Counted from the first letter of the stretch, positions 33,069 to 45,915 are shown. The stretch is DNA of 64,000 bases from Polyporus tsugae (GCA_024305745.1 JAHRBS010000004.1:2480001-2544000), one strand, 5' to 3'. Notes: generated by a model from the sequence alone, not told the origin. Translations and numbers: made by a program.

Positions 33069-36000
33069 TCATGACTGCGGTGTGCGCGAGGAGGGAGACC
33101 GGTGCGGCCCTTGTACGTCCTCTCTGGCACGCACGTCTGATGTTACGGGTAACTCGTGATAACGCTGGAGGTCGATCGCCTCTGAGCGACCTATACCGCC
33201 CACGTCGTTTGGAAGCCAAATCATCGGCGGGGGAGCCAGGAGCTCGGGCGGGTAGAGCACCCCTGCCATCTCCTCGGCATGGTCCGCGAATGGGAGAGGA
33301 GGTAGATGTGGAGGCGCATCGGGATTTGTACGTGCGGCGCGCTCTGTCGCCGTCAGGTCATCCAATGTCTCGGTTTCTGCCATATAACGGAAGACATCAG
33401 CGCCTCGATATCTGTACAGTAGTTCTGACCGGACAATACTTACCGAGTGGCACTGGACCTCTTGTGTCTAACGACGAAGGGGTGACCGCGAGCAGAGACA
33501 TCATCTCCAACACCGATGCGAACGAGCCCCTGACGCGAGCGGTATGTCTCGCAGAGCTGACAAGGCTCGTCGTCTCTTCGTCCGGATCCCGGCCTATGCC
33601 GGGTTTGGCATTCTGCTCGAAGGTCTTCAGAGACTCCTGGGTGATCGCAGTCAGCGAAGAGCGCGTGGGCAGGCGTGTCCTCCAGCTGCAATAACTCTCG
33701 ACAACGATGACGACGAAAGCCGCAGCCCCAACGAGGATGCCTCCTTCGATCCACAGACGTCTTGTGACGAAGATGAGTCCCATAACCAGGGGCTGAAAGG
33801 CAAGGATGGTGGCAAGCCGGCGAAGCAACCAGATCTGGAGCAGACCGCCGGTCTGTGAATGCGTCCGACCGTACACGTAGCCGATGAGGAATCTATGGGC
33901 TATTCGGTCATAGTTGGATCAATGTCATCGACACGTACATGGTGTAGGCTAGACTCACCGACTAGGGTAAGGAATAGCAGAACGAGGACAGCAGGGGCGA
34001 GTGGCGGGAAGATCAAAGCAAATGCAGATGCGAAGATGACGGCGAGCAACGAGCAGCTGACCGCGTACGACGGGTCATACGTTCGCGGGTACACAGCTGA
34101 TAGGCCATGTTATGAGCAACGCGAATAAAGTTACTGGCGTACATACCTCGGAAACGTTGGCGGGGTGTGACGGCTGCCTTTTCCGCTCTTACGATCTTCC
34201 AGAGCCGGATAGGCTGGAGAAGAAGCAATCCAGGAACGACAATCGCGACATTCAACACAAGTACCAGGGCAAATACGCTGACGTAGATGGCGCCGTTGGC
34301 GAAGGATGTGGTTACGCCACTGTCCGCGCTCAGGGCCTCCATGGAGAAGACGGCAGCACCAGTCCCGAAAAGCCACACGCCGGCAACGAGGGTAAAAACC
34401 CAGAACACGGTCTTGAACATGAGCAATTGAGATCCGGACAAGGACACGGAATTGTTGGTCCGGTTCGCGTCTGGAGAAGCTACGTCAGGTCGGGACGAAA
34501 CGTAGCGGAAGATGCCTCTTACGGTGGAGGAGGAAGTACGCGAGAACGATAAACAAGGTTGCTGCGAGAGCAGGCGCCAGACATGTCGCAATGCCAGCCG
34601 CAAGCTCGTTGGTTTCCGTCAAAGGCAGGAAGAAGCGCAGGTAGTGAGCGACATCGGGAGCAAGTGCGACAGAAAGTCCAGATGCTGCCAGCACTGCACA
34701 AATGTCGTCAGCATGTAACATTCACTTTGACTAGACGGCTCCAAGACGTACGACCGACACTGAGGAAGAACCCGACCGTGATGACTGCCAGCCACCAAGC
34801 CAGACTCTTGAGCCGATGGCTCGATTCGCTCTGGTTTTGCAACTGGTCCCACCGGATGTCTTCCTTCGCCCGACCTTCGATGAGCTGAATACCGGGTATA
34901 TGGCCAATCCCACGGCCGATCATAAGCCAACCCTTGATCCTGGCACCATCCGCGATGTCGGTATAGCTATCGCGTTGCACCTCCGCAATCTCGCTGTTGA
35001 TGACCTTGAGCTTCCACCGCCAATGGTTAATGTCGGAGTAGATCTCGCCTAGGGTGCCATGGTCGACCCCCGAAAGCGGACGCACGAACGGCTGGCGGGG
35101 TTGCAATCGCAGATGCGGGGGCGTTATTTCTTCGGGCATTGTAGGCCCGCGGGCGCGCAGTGGGAACGACTCGCGGTGCTCCTCAATTGGAGAGACAACT
35201 CTACCACGCGTGCGAGGGGGCCGCGGGCGGAGACGAGCCTGTCTTGGATACTCCTCCGCGTTCAGGAATGCCTCTGGGTCTTCGCGACCGACGTCGTGCC
35301 AGTCATCTTCCGGCTCCTCGATAATCGTGTCAGGGTTGTTCTGCTGCTGCTGCTGCTGATCCCATTGACGTTGTGCCAATCCCTCACTGAATGCGGCTGT
35401 ATCCCAGGAGGTGTGCTGGTTGGGTGCATACGGCGCCAAGGTGGGAACCGGAGTCTCTTGGAAGTCAATGGGCTCCAGTTGCCCACTGTCGGCCATTCGG
35501 AGCGGGCTGCCTAGCGGGATGCGGCCAAACGCCATAGAGTTTCGCTGCACCTCCTGGAACCGGCTGCCCACGACACGCTTGCTGACCGAGTCGGAAAAGC
35601 TCGGCTGCCGGGAACCACGCGAAGACGAGGGCACAGGGAGGTCCCGCTCTGGGTCCGTGAACTCTCCCCCGGTGATACCATCGAGTTCTGTGATCTTGTA
35701 GAACTGGGAAGGCATAACGTACGCAGTCGGAGGCAGAGAGGAGGAGCCAAAAGCGGGATTCCTGCCTTTGCGTCTACGGTTGCGGCGGTGTTCCTGAGAC
35801 CATATCAGCGCACACGTACACGTGCGATAACACCATAACGTACCGTAGAGTTGACGAGCGGTCGCGGACGGCTAATTGAGGGCCTCGGGGCAAGCTCCTG
35901 TTCCTGCTTGGATGGAACGGGTGGTTCCCAGTCCGCGATTGACGGGTCGGGAGTGCTGAGCCGGAAGCTCTGGATGTACTTCGCCTCCGCGACCTCAAGG

Positions 36001-37604
36001 TGCTCCAAAACTTCGTCTCGCTCTTCAATAAGGAGCGCCAACCGGGCAGTATCGCTGAGAGCTCCTTTCAGTGCATTTCTAACATGAAACAGAAACGCGC
36101 ACACAAACCTGACTGAGAACAACGACTGGATGTCAATTTCTAACTCGCCCTTCTCCTCATTGTTCAGTTCTTGAGCGCGCCGCCTACGCCTCGAGCGCGC
36201 ATTGCGGTCGTTGTTGCTGTCCAGAGACGAACCGAGACCTATCTTGACCAGATAATCCTTTAACCGCCTTTCCCCGAACCCTGCAAACCCTGGTGCGTGC
36301 CGCGCCGGAAGCCAGCCCATCTCAATGCCCTGACAGCGAACTGCAGCCCATCGCTCCCGGTACGACACGATCTTGTTGAACTCGTTGAGGATCTTCCATA
36401 GGATCGGCAGTAGCCCCAGTACGATGACAAGGGCCGTGGCGATGATGATCCGGATTCGCGCACGTGGTGCAGCATCGTTTCCGTTCACGATCTCGCGCGC
36501 GGACAGCAAGACGCGTAGGTCGACCGTGGTCACCTGACCCGCGTCAAGGAGGTGCAACAGGCGCAGCAGACTTAAGTCCTGCAGAACCGAGTAGACACCC
36601 GTGAAACGCGCCGGGGTCGTGGAATCCGCGATGCAGGGCGTCGAAACCATGTAGAGGGGGAGGAAGCCTCCGAGTCCAAGGACTGTCCACACAGCTACGA
36701 TGAGCGTGGATATCCATAGGACACGTTGGCTGAGTTGTTCGTCGGAAGGGAAGAGGAGCGCGTCTTTCGCAGGCGACCGTCCAGCGTCGGAGACGTCAGA
36801 CGGAAGAGATGGGACGAGGGGAACATGGGGGAAGAGGAATGCCCAGAAGGAGCGGCCGAGCGGTTTGGGCCGGAAGCTGAAACGCGTCGGTTCGTGGCCC
36901 TATATGCATGAATGCGTGCGGTGCTCACCTTTGCTGGACGAACCACTCGCGAAGACCATAGACTTGGCGATAACGGGGCCGCAGGAACGCAAATAGTATC
37001 TGTCGGCGCGTCAACATATGCGCCTCCGCAGCACGCAGGAGCGAAAACTTACCCATATCAATAGACCGGCCAGAGAGGGGACTAGGAGAGTAGAGAACAA
37101 GCCAAGGGAGGCGGCATCTACCCCACGGCCAATGCAGACAGGCTCGATGGCTACATTTGCTTGTATAGTTGAGGTGTCAGGGAACGCTGTTACAACACGG
37201 GTAGAGGTGACAAGAGCGGCGGAGAAGGAAATGAAAGTGGTCGAAGGATTGGACACAGTGACGGGGATTGAAGTCGTGACTGTCGTAAAACCAGAGCTCA
37301 GAGACACGGATGAAGAGGTAGCGCTTGAGGGTATGGGAGAACTCGACGGCGTGAAACCGGGAGGAGACGGAGTCAAGGCCGATGGAGGGGTCGTTGAGGG
37401 TATCGCAGAGGAAACGGGTGGGGAGGACGGAGATGAAGGGCTTCGCGAGGAGGTTGTTGTTTGCGTGGGTAGGAAAGTGGAGCCGTTGCTCGCCGTTGGG
37501 GTGTTGGGAGGAGGTTGAGAGAGGATGGACATGGTAATGTCATTAGCTTGTCGTGGTAGTCGTGGTGTCAAATGAACGACAGAAGGCGTAGGAAGAGTGG
37601 ACAT
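33069..37604 (-). CDS. CSC1/OSCA-type (DUF221, PHM7-like) stress-gated cation channel
   Basis: This family forms mechanically or osmotically gated cation channels in the plasma membrane. The protein starts at 37604 with a Ser/Thr/Pro-rich lumenal stretch of about 160 residues that is probably O-glycosylated. The first helix is LGLFSTLLVPSLAGLLIWVS, followed by the family signature LRPRYRQVYGLREWFVQQ. Next come WTVLGLGGFLPLYMVS and the cytosolic PHM7-type region with REIVNGNDAAPRARIRIIIA nearby and ALSDTARLALLIEERDEV. A long, poorly conserved cytosolic insert carries a six-Gln run (CAG repeat, 35341-35358). The 7TM core follows: FWVFTLVAGVWLFGTGAAVF, LALVLVLNVAIVVPGLLLL-like segments, SYAVSCSLLAVIFASAFALI and ATILAFQPLVMGLIFV. 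The tail ends DLQRYHELPVTSDVRARED. At least ten introns are present. Confidence 0.85.
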
Positions 37605-38134
37605 GCGCGCCCCGGGGGCTGGTATACAAGATTACAAGGGTCTAAGGAGGGCGAGCGAGTGCCACTCGGCCGTCTTGTCACCGTACTGACTTCAATGGGC
37701 CCATAAACTCAACACCAACCGCTTACATACCATATTAGGCAGGTTTCACGCACTCTAAGTTCGCGCCCTCGCGTATTGCTCGCGTATGTAACGTTATCGA
37801 CCTACGCACAGTCCACTCGGACGGTGGATATTGTGGCGCATTTCACACAGACACACAGAGAAGACCGAAAAGGTTCGGAGGCAGAGGAGCGAAGGGAAAA
37901 TATGAGGTGAGATACAGAAGACAGCATTAATAGTCGACAAGTGACTGTGGCTGGGAAAGGAATGTGGGTGTGTATATCCAAGGTATGTCCACGAGAATAA
38001 GAATATATACAGAGCGATCTGCACGAGCACATGTCATGTTATTAGCTTCAAGGCGTAGCTATGGGCAGGGTCATACTCACCTCCAGGATCGACGGAGAGT
38101 AAAGCGATAGCTTTACTCTCCCCTATCATGAATG
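37605..38134. promoter_or_regulatory. Upstream region of the CSC1-like gene and 3' flank of the MGC protein
   Basis: 530 bp between two minus-strand genes. The most notable item is the perfect palindrome at 38094-38121. The rest holds no supported gene. Confidence 0.45.
38094..38121. repeat. Perfect 28-bp palindrome, 12-bp arms and GATA loop
   Basis: GGAGAGTAAAGC (38094-38105) and GCTTTACTCTCC (38110-38121) are exact reverse complements around GATA. The palindrome begins 14 bp beyond the stop of the minus-strand MGC gene, so it could form a stable hairpin in that 3' UTR. Alternatively it is a small inverted-repeat element, because a weaker relative lies at 16793-16819. Confidence 0.85.
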
Positions 38135-38344
38135 TTATGAAGGACGAGGGTCGGCGATGACCATCATCCCATCCTTCTCTGACAGGAGTTGGCCTGTTCC
38201 TTTGACCCAGGGTGCCGCATCCTCTGCTATGACTGGTGATTCGAGGCCAAGTTTCTGCCTCCTCTCTTTCTCGGTGGGCTTGACCGCAATGGGCGCTGGT
38301 GAGTCGGCCTCAAGAACCTTGCTTTTGCTAGGAATGCAGCCCAT
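38135..38344 (-). CDS. Small protein with N-terminal MGC acylation signal
   Basis: A 69-residue frame starts MGCIPSKSKVLEADSPAPI and ends DGMMVIADPRPS. Met-Gly-Cys with Ser at position 6 and Lys at 7 is a textbook signal for N-myristoylation of Gly2 with palmitoylation of Cys3. It predicts a peripheral protein on the inner face of the plasma membrane. The rest is hydrophilic, without a domain I know. The reading frame needs no intron. The family is unknown. The coding call rests on the strong N-terminus and on protein-like composition. Confidence 0.6.
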   Translation of the reverse strand: MGCIPSKSKVLEADSPAPIAVKPTEKERRQKLGLESPVIAEDAAPWVKGTGQLLSEKDGMMVIADPRPS

Positions 38345-38917
38345 CTAACATCATAGAGGATAAACGAACGCCGCAGGGAAGAGGAGAGCGAGAGGCATAC
38401 CGTGGACAACCAAGCACGGGGAGCAAAGTGAGGGAGGGGAAATGATCTATGAGTTGCTCATGGAAGCCAGTGATACTTATTGAAGAGGAGGCCATTCGTT
38501 GCGAGGGCAGCACGATCTACGATCTGACCTTGGTACACATGTAGCAAGTTAGCCACAGCGTGAACAGTGCCTGCGGTGCGACGGGATCATGAGCGAGCAG
38601 CGTGGGCGGTTGCCTATGAGACTACTGTTATTATATTATCCTTGTGTTACCCGCCAGGAACCGCACCAATCCACAGTCGCTTCAAGTTCGCTTCGCCGTC
38701 ATCTTCGACGGGTGTGCGACTTGGGTGGCCCGCTCTCCGCCCCGCCTTCCCGCCCGACACCATTGGGCGCTTACGACGATCCACCGTGAGCGCGCAGTAC
38801 TGTATTCCAGTACAACGGTACACGCTTCTCGCTCATACTTGCCATTCGTTCTCGTTTGTCGTCCCTTCAATCAACCCCGGCCCTGCGGAACCTTTCTCTG
38901 ACTGTTGGCCACTCCCA
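38345..38917. promoter_or_regulatory. Divergent promoter region, MGC protein / SLY1
   Basis: 573 bp between divergent starts. No TATA box or repeat stands out. A C/T-rich leader precedes the SLY1 ATG. Confidence 0.45.
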
Positions 38918-41520
38918 ATGGCGAGCATCGCACTCAAACAGGTACGCATCATCCCAGAATTCAAGCAACATCGACGCTGAACGTGGCCCTAGGCGAGTGC
39001 AGCCCCGCCTACTCTCCAGGACGCCCAGACCAACGCACTCTTGACCTTGCTCAATCTTAATAACCCACTCGAGCCGTTCAGTAACACCCCACAAACATCG
39101 GGAAAGGTTGCCGCTTCTCTCAAGGTCGCTTCGTCCAGCGGCCCTCCCGTCTGGAAGGTCTTGGTGTTGGACCAATACACCAAGGATGTACTTGCGACTG
39201 TCCTCCGAGTACAAGATCTCCGGGATGTCGGTGTCACTCTTCACGTGTAAGTTTATCTTCTATCGCCTCCTGGCCACCGTCCTCATTGTGAGATTCAGCC
39301 AATTACACTCCAATCGACCTCCATTACCCGATGTGCCCGCAGTCTACTTCGTTTCGCCAAATCTTGCCAATGTCCGCCGAATAGCACAAGACTTGGAGAA
39401 GGGTCTCTACGAATCCTACCATCTCAACTTCGTGGAGCCGCTACCAAGAGCTCTGCTCGAGGAACTTGCTGCTGTGGTCGCGCGAGACGGGACTGGGGAA
39501 CTCGTTGAGCAGGTGCGTCACAAATGCTGAGCTCATTGCCCTCGACATACCAACATGCGTGCACCTCTCAGGTCTTGGACCAATACCTATCTTTCATTGC
39601 TCCTTCGCCGTCCTTGTTCTCTCTCCTCCCCCCACCAAATGCTGCCCCCTCCTCACTGCCTAATGCTGCGGGTCCCTCCCCAGCATCCCAGTCACATTCC
39701 GCCTACACCCTCCTCAATTCTCCTTCGTCAACTGAGCAACAGATTGAAGAAGAGATTGAGCGGGTGGCATCTGGCATTTTCAGTGTGGTGGCTACTATGG
39801 GTGAGGGTGGCTTCGTTACCTCAAGGCGGCGCCCAGTTGGCTGAGTGTTCGTGCAGGCCATGTTCCAATCATCCGCGCGCCGCGAGGAAATGCAGGCGAG
39901 ATGATTGCCAAGAAGCTCGAGCAAAAGATTCGGGATGCCGTCCTGTCCTCCGCGCGCTCCCATTCGGCCTCATTATTCGCCCAAGACGCTTCAGGTCTCT
40001 CCAATCTGCAACGACCGCGTAATAGACATTTGTTCCAATGCGCAACTTCGGAATCACTCATGCTTCTATCCACAGTTCTCCTCATTCTTGACCGCAATGT
40101 CGATCTTGTCCCCATGCTTTCGCACGGTTGGACGTACCAGGCCCTCGCATCCGACTGTCTCGAGATGAAACTGAACCGTGTTGTTGTCTCTCAGCCACAG
40201 AAGCGTTCATACGACCTCGACTCAAAGGACTTCTTCTGGGCCAAGAACGCTGCAAATCCGTTCCCCCAGGTCGCAGAAGATATCGATACTGAATTGAACA
40301 AGTACAAACAAGATGCTGCAGAGATTACGCGCTCTACAGGTGTCAGCGATGTCAACGACATAGCTCAAATGTTAGTTTCTCAAACTTCCACATGCCGACT
40401 GCACCCCTGTCTTCATTCATCAAATGCACTAACAACAAATGACCCCACGCTTCCTGCGCCTCTCACACACCTGCTCACGCGCCTCTTGTGATTTCTAGCG
40501 ATCTCTCCGCCAACGCAGCGCATCTCAAGACGGCCATCACCGCGTTGCCTGAGCTCACCGCGCGCAAAGCCGTGCTCGACACGCACATGAACATCGCAAC
40601 CGCGCTCCTCGAGGAGATCAAGAAGCGTGGCCTCGACGAGCTCTTCTCCACCGAGGAGGCCATCAACAAGCAGACATGCCAGGCGCTGCTCGAGTTCCTC
40701 CGCCACCCCAAGGGCGACGCCGCCCCGACCGCCGTCGACAAGCTCCGCCTCGTCATCGTCTGGTACCTATCCGCGCCGGACAGCGCGATCTCCAAGGAGG
40801 ACGTCGTAGAGCTCGAGAAGGAGCTCAAAGCCGCGGGCGCGGACATCGCCGCGTTCGACTACGTCCGGCGGACGCGCGAGATCTCCAAGATGATGGCGCC
40901 CAGCGCGATGGGTGGTGCGACGACGCCCGTCCCTGGCAACAGCACACCAGGGGGCGAACTCTTCAAGGGCTTCAGCGCTCTAGGCAACCGGGTACGCAGT
41001 CTGTCGTATCGTCCATGTCACGAGTAGTCACTGATCTTAACACGGCCACGAAATTTCATACGGCGCGGACTGCATGCAGCTCACGGACCGGCTGAAGGAT
41101 GGAGGGCTGGAGAACCTCATCTCGGGGGTGAAGAACTTCCTGCCCGCGAACAAGCTCCTGGCTGTTACTCGCCTGACCGAAGCGCTGATGGACCCGTCGG
41201 CGGCATCCAACCAGTCCCTCCAGGAAACCGACGACTACATCTTCCTCGACCCCCGAGCCCCACGAAACCCCAATGCAGGGCTCGGGATTTCCGGCCTCGG
41301 TGCCCCCAGCACTGGGGGCCCCGGGAGCGGTCGCGCACGCCGTATGGCCTTCTCTGAAGGCATCGTCTTTGTTGTCGGCGGAGCGGGATATGTCGAGTAC
41401 GGCAATTTGGAGGAATGGGCGAAGAAGACTGGCAAGCGCGTGTCCTACGGCGGGACGGAGATCGTGGACCCTGGAGGATTTGTGCAAGTGCTGGAGGCTC
41501 TTGGGAAGTCTTCGTCATAG
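38918..41520 (+). CDS. SLY1: SLY1-type Sec1/Munc18 protein
   Basis: SLY1 binds the Golgi syntaxin SED5 and promotes ER-Golgi SNARE fusion. The start is ATG 38918 (MASIALKQ, then an intron). Exons give [40 protein letters not shown] and [11 protein letters not shown]. Domain 1 ends [20 protein letters not shown]. Domain 2/3a shows [60 protein letters not shown] and [13 protein letters not shown]. The C-terminal part has [14 protein letters not shown] and ends [20 protein letters not shown] and [20 protein letters not shown]. The LDRNVDL and GGxxYxEYxNLxE blocks are diagnostic for this branch. At least six introns are present, and two of the splice sites are approximate. Confidence 0.92.
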
Positions 41521-41713
41521 ACGTTACTGATGTACTGCGCCTTCGGCCAGTGTTATTGCTCGCGATACACTGCAATGCATGCTCTCATGGACTGTCGGAA
41601 AACTGGCATCGAAAAAACTGAGCTGGATTACATTACGATAGCAAGTTGACTACGAGATCTAAACAAAATGCAAATACGACGACGATACTGATACAGTGTG
41701 AGATTCAATTGTC

Positions 41714-42992
41714 TTACTTCCTGTTGTTCTGACGAGATGCGAGGATCTGCACCAGTCGGATGCTATTCATCGGTGGTCAGTATGTTCGTCTGGCGCATAG
41801 CCAGGGGACTCACAAAATGTTGATCATATCGAGCTCGAGACCAATCGACTCCTTCAGAGGGTCGCGAGGCATCCTGCCCTGCTCAGCCAGCCGCGCGTGC
41901 TGAAGGATCTTCTGGGTGCTATAAAGAGCAATGAGGTGAGGTAGAAGAATAGGAAGTGCAAACCGGATAAACGTACTCGAAAAGAACGAATCCACTGAAG
42001 ACTGCGAGACCGCCGTAGAGCGAGATCGCCTCAGAGATAGCCAGACCGCGCATACCAAGGGGAAGAGCCATGGGAGCAAGGGAGCTGAGCGCAACAACAG
42101 TGACACCTGCGAGCAGGGGTCCACCCATGTACAAGTACTTGTCGTTCCTACGCAGGACAGTCAGGACCGACATCGGATGGGATAACAACGAACGTTACTC
42201 ACTTTGCAGTAGCACCGACGTAGGACAACGAACCCACAACACCGCATGTGTAGAGCGCGGCACGCGAGAGGATAGCTGGGCTCACGAAGAACAGCGGGCT
42301 AAGCGTCGCGGCTTGGCACACGTTGAAACCCTGCCCGAAGTCAACAAGGCATCCTCCATCACAAAGCATGCGGGTTACTAACCAGCCAGAACGCGTGCTT
42401 CAGAACAGTGTTCTCCGGAGGGGTGTACATGGCACCCATCATGGTGCCAATGGATCCAACGAGGCTGACTCCGAGGACTACCCACGGGTTGGCAGACATG
42501 ATGCGGAAGGCAACCCCATTTTTGAACATGGCTCGGGCGGCGAGCGCGGTGATTGCGAGACCTCCACCCGTATATTGGAAGCTCTCATGCAGGTAGGATC
42601 GCTCAGATGGAGAAAGCGCATCGCGAGTCTCGCGGTTCAAGAAGACGTTAGTGGCTAGGATTGTTCCTGCGACCGTTGCCTGCAGGGTACTTCAGCAAGA
42701 CACTTCTTCGTGAGGAGGATGGTGGTTTGTTGCTTACCGCCGTTATAGCATATTTCCTCCATGCTTCCGACTGTGCTGGCCGATACACAACGGGTTTCGC
42801 ATCCGTCAAGAAAGTACGAGACTGCCTTGAGAACGGGGAAGCCGCTGGGGTTGGCCGCTTGGGAGAGGAAAGAACGTTTGGCCGGAGGATGCTGTAGAAC
42901 CGGAAAGTCTGAGTGGAAGGCTGTCGAACTGCTTGTGGGAAGCCACAGTGGCCAAGGTAGCGCGCTGGGGAGACGAGACTCATACGCAGCAT
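41714..42992 (-). CDS. Mitochondrial GHITM/MICS1-like protein (Bax inhibitor-1 superfamily)
   Basis: This is an inner mitochondrial membrane protein of the BI-1/TMBIM5 group, implicated in cristae shape and ion exchange. The start is ATG 42992 (MLRMSLVSPARYLGHCGFPQ). The Arg/Ser-rich, acid-free N-terminus (FRFYSILRPNVLSSPKRPTP) is a mitochondrial presequence. Several hydrophobic helices follow: ALSPSERSYLHESFQYTGGG, LAITALAARAMF, WVVLGVSLVGSIGTMMGAMY, AALYTCGVVGSLSYVGATAK, YMGGPLLAGVTVVALSSLAP and AISLYGGLAVFSGFVLF. The end is SIGLELDMINIFIRLVQILA, with SRQNNRK before TAA at 41716-41714. An acidic Asp (LELDMINIFIRL) sits in the usual late position for the superfamily. Confidence 0.88.
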
Positions 42993-43301
42993 TTTTGTAC
43001 TAGTCGAGCGTAGAATAGAGAGGAGGGAAAGAGTGAGGAAGGTGCGAGCTCCGTGCAGTGGCCGACACCGCTTGAAGGACGCAGACGACGCGCGCGGCCA
43101 CCCGGCAGTGATTACGTCACTCGGCATTCTGCCACACACCGGCATTATACATAGAACATGTATTCGTACGATTACTAACACATAGCTTAGCAACAACTAA
43201 CGCGCCAACTTATGCGCATAAACCCCCGGGCAAAGCATAGAATCCAGATATGGTACAATAGCATGATGGTATCCTTCTTCTGCTGAATCCCCACAAACGC
43301 G
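42993..43301. other. GHITM-like promoter and TBL1-like 3' flank
   Basis: A 309-bp spacer between two minus-strand genes. Nothing further is seen. Confidence 0.5.
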
Positions 43302-45590
43302 TTACTGCAGTTCCGGCACCTTCGTCAAGTCGACCACGCCTATTGTCGCTTTCTCCATCGCCATGGCTATCCGGTTCAAGTTGCCGGACTGCTGCCACTC
43401 GATCTCGAAGATGCTCGGGTTAGTTGGCCCTGCACTCCATGACCATCGCTTCTGCTTCGCCTAACCAGACTCGTCAGCCCCATAGAAGGACGAGGAGCCG
43501 AGAGCGTAGACTCACTCGAATGTCATATATATGCAAGCAGCCGTCGCCGCCAGCCGTTGCGATGTGACGCCCATCTGGACTGAAGGCCAGCGCGTAGACG
43601 TTCTTCTTGTGATCGTCGAACGAACAGAGACATTCGCCCGTGACGCTGTCCCATATCCGTGATGTGCCGTCAAATGAAGACCTGGATAACCACGGAAGGC
43701 ACATATTTAGAGTGGTCTTAATCATGGATAATGCACCAACTTACGTTGCCACCAGTTCATGTTCTCCATTCGGTGTGAGTGGACACCATACGATATGGCT
43801 GACTGGACCGCTATGACCTTTCAGGACGATGGAATGGCTATCGTGAACGTAGCGGAGTGGATCAATGTTCTCTATGTTCCATATACGGCCGGTCATATCG
43901 TCTGAACATGACGCTAATCTTGTCTTCGAAGGATTGCATTTCACTTGGTTGATCTCGTTTTGGTGACCGCTAGAAACAATGGTCAAGACCCGGGCAAGGG
44001 CACTGCAGATGAAACAGTATTGCTTACAGTAGCGTCCTCAAAGGTTTTGGAGAGTCGAGGTCCATGATGTAAATGCGGGCATCAGATCCGCTAGTTACGA
44101 ACTGTAAGTCTGACAACCAGTCGGCGTCCAAACAACATTCTGTGAAAAGCAAAGTAAGCGTCGACCCCGGACTGTGCTCATATTACTCACGTTTGTGGAG
44201 CTGGAATTGCTTATGAAGCTTCTTTTCTCTGACATCCCATATGCACGCCGATCCGTCAAGACTGGCAGACAAGAACCATCTCCCTGATGGGGAGAACCGA
44301 ACAGCGAATATTGGACCCTTCTCAACTAGTAGTCAGTAAAGGGACTTGCACATGCACACATGGACGGTAGAAGCGGCTTACATCGTGTTGAGTGTGCGTG
44401 AAGTAGGCTTTGCCCTCCGAGTCACATATCCGCAGAACCGAGTCGTAGCAGCCAACAGCGACCAATGAACCATCGTGCGACCATGTCAGGGAGGTAAGGT
44501 CGCTATCGCTGCCCTTGGCAGCATATGCGCAAACGAGGGGAGGTTCGATGTGCGTGTTGGTGACACCGTCCTTGTCGGGACCGGGAATATCCCAGATATG
44601 TACGATGCTGTCTTTGGAGCTGGAGCGGGTAATGAGCCTCCTTGTTGATGTGCAGCACATTTATGAAACGTACCCAGAAGCCAAAACAGAAGGGTGAACG
44701 GGGTTCCACCCACAAACGAAGACCTACAACGTGAGGGTAAGCAGCCGATGGAAAAGACTAACCGGCCAGCTGACTGACCGCCGCCTTGTGGGCTTTAAGC
44801 AATTGAACAGCATCGTCGGATTGCTCGCCAGCATCGGAGGACGTTGCGTGGGTGCTTGTAGATGTCGTCAGATTTAGAGCAGTTGCTGGAACAACTGCCC
44901 TCACAGGGGTACAGGGATCGGGCGCCGCAGTCGGGGCGGGAAGTCTAGCTTGAGTATAGTGCATATTGGATGGGATTCATGCGAGATACGAGAACAGTGC
45001 AACCTACTTTCTACGACGGAAGGGGACCCCGTATCTACCTCGGCCTCCAGCTGCCCATTCGTCTTTGCCCGCTTCTCCTTGGGAGGCTCATCCACCGAGA
45101 GGGGACCACTAGCTTTGCGCTTCAACGAGCTTTCGGTAGAGGGGCCATTGACCTGGGCAGAGGCGCTTTCGGCGGCAACTTGAGCTGTTGAGGGGGTTTC
45201 TGGCTGAGGATGGGGATGCTGGGCCTCTGGGGGAGGGGGAGGGGGAAATTTGGGGTCGAAGGAGCAGGTGTGGTGCTCGAGGAGCTTGAATTGATTCGTA
45301 CAAGCCATTGTCATGGTGTCTCCCTTCCAGTGGGCCTCAACCTCACTGAATAGAAGCGCCTTGCTGAGAAGTTCGACAAGTTCGCCTCGAGGAACATGTT
45401 TCCTATAGTGGGGGGAGTGCTCGAGCCGTCCTTCTGCACGTAGAACGAAAGCGCTGTGTTGGAAGCCTGAACCTTGCAGGTCAGCTGTAATAACTACTGC
45501 CAAGTGCCGCCTGCACGTACCTGAATCCTTAAAATACGCATGTATCAGGCAGTTTATCTCATCCGCAGTGATATGGAAAGGGTCGACCAT
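43302..45590 (-). CDS. TBL1/SIF2-type WD40 corepressor subunit
   Basis: TBL1/TBLR1 (yeast Sif2) is a LisH-WD40 subunit of histone deacetylase corepressor complexes. The start is ATG 45590 (MVDPFHITADEINCLIHAYF). The LisH motif reads EINCLIHAYFKDSGFQHSAF across an intron, followed by HVPRGELVELLSKALLFSEV. A Pro-rich, Lys-rich linker leads to a seven- or eight-blade WD40 domain. Blades include SKDSIVHIWDIPGPDKDGVT, LTSLTWSHDGSLVAVGCYDS, PIFAVRFSPSGRWFLSASLD, GHQNEINQVKCNPSKTRLAS, GHSGPVSHIVWCPLTPNGEH and DHKKNVYALAFSPDGRHIAT. It ends ATIGVVDLTKVPELQ (TAA 43304-43302). The LisH placement and blade wording fit TBL1 better than LIS1. Confidence 0.9.
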
Positions 45591-45915
45591 GGCTGCATAG
45601 AGTGGGTAGATGTGCAGGAAGCAAACTTGTCACTGTGGGTGGACTGAGTGTTCCTGTGCGCTCGTGCTGGATTTCCGAGCCACCTGACACATTCAAGCGG
45701 AGCTTGTAGTGAGATCCAGACAGCGATCCGGCGCTCGGACTGGCCACGTGAAAGATATTAAGATAAGGCGGCAGTGGGATTGCAGCGGTCGGCATGATGC
45801 CATAAGTTGCTTTCTCAGCAGATGCATCCTCCGAAGCCTCCCCCGGCCGGACTTTGTCCTCGAGCTGCAGGTCCAGCTCATCTTACGGCCCTCTGCTTGG
45901 CACCGTAACCACGCC
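45591..45915. promoter_or_regulatory. Bidirectional promoter, TBL1-like / DCAF11-like
   Basis: 325 bp between divergent starts. A CACGTG E-box is at 45745-45750, and AGATAAGG (a GATA-type site) follows near 45763. The sites are seen, and their use is inference. Confidence 0.5.
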
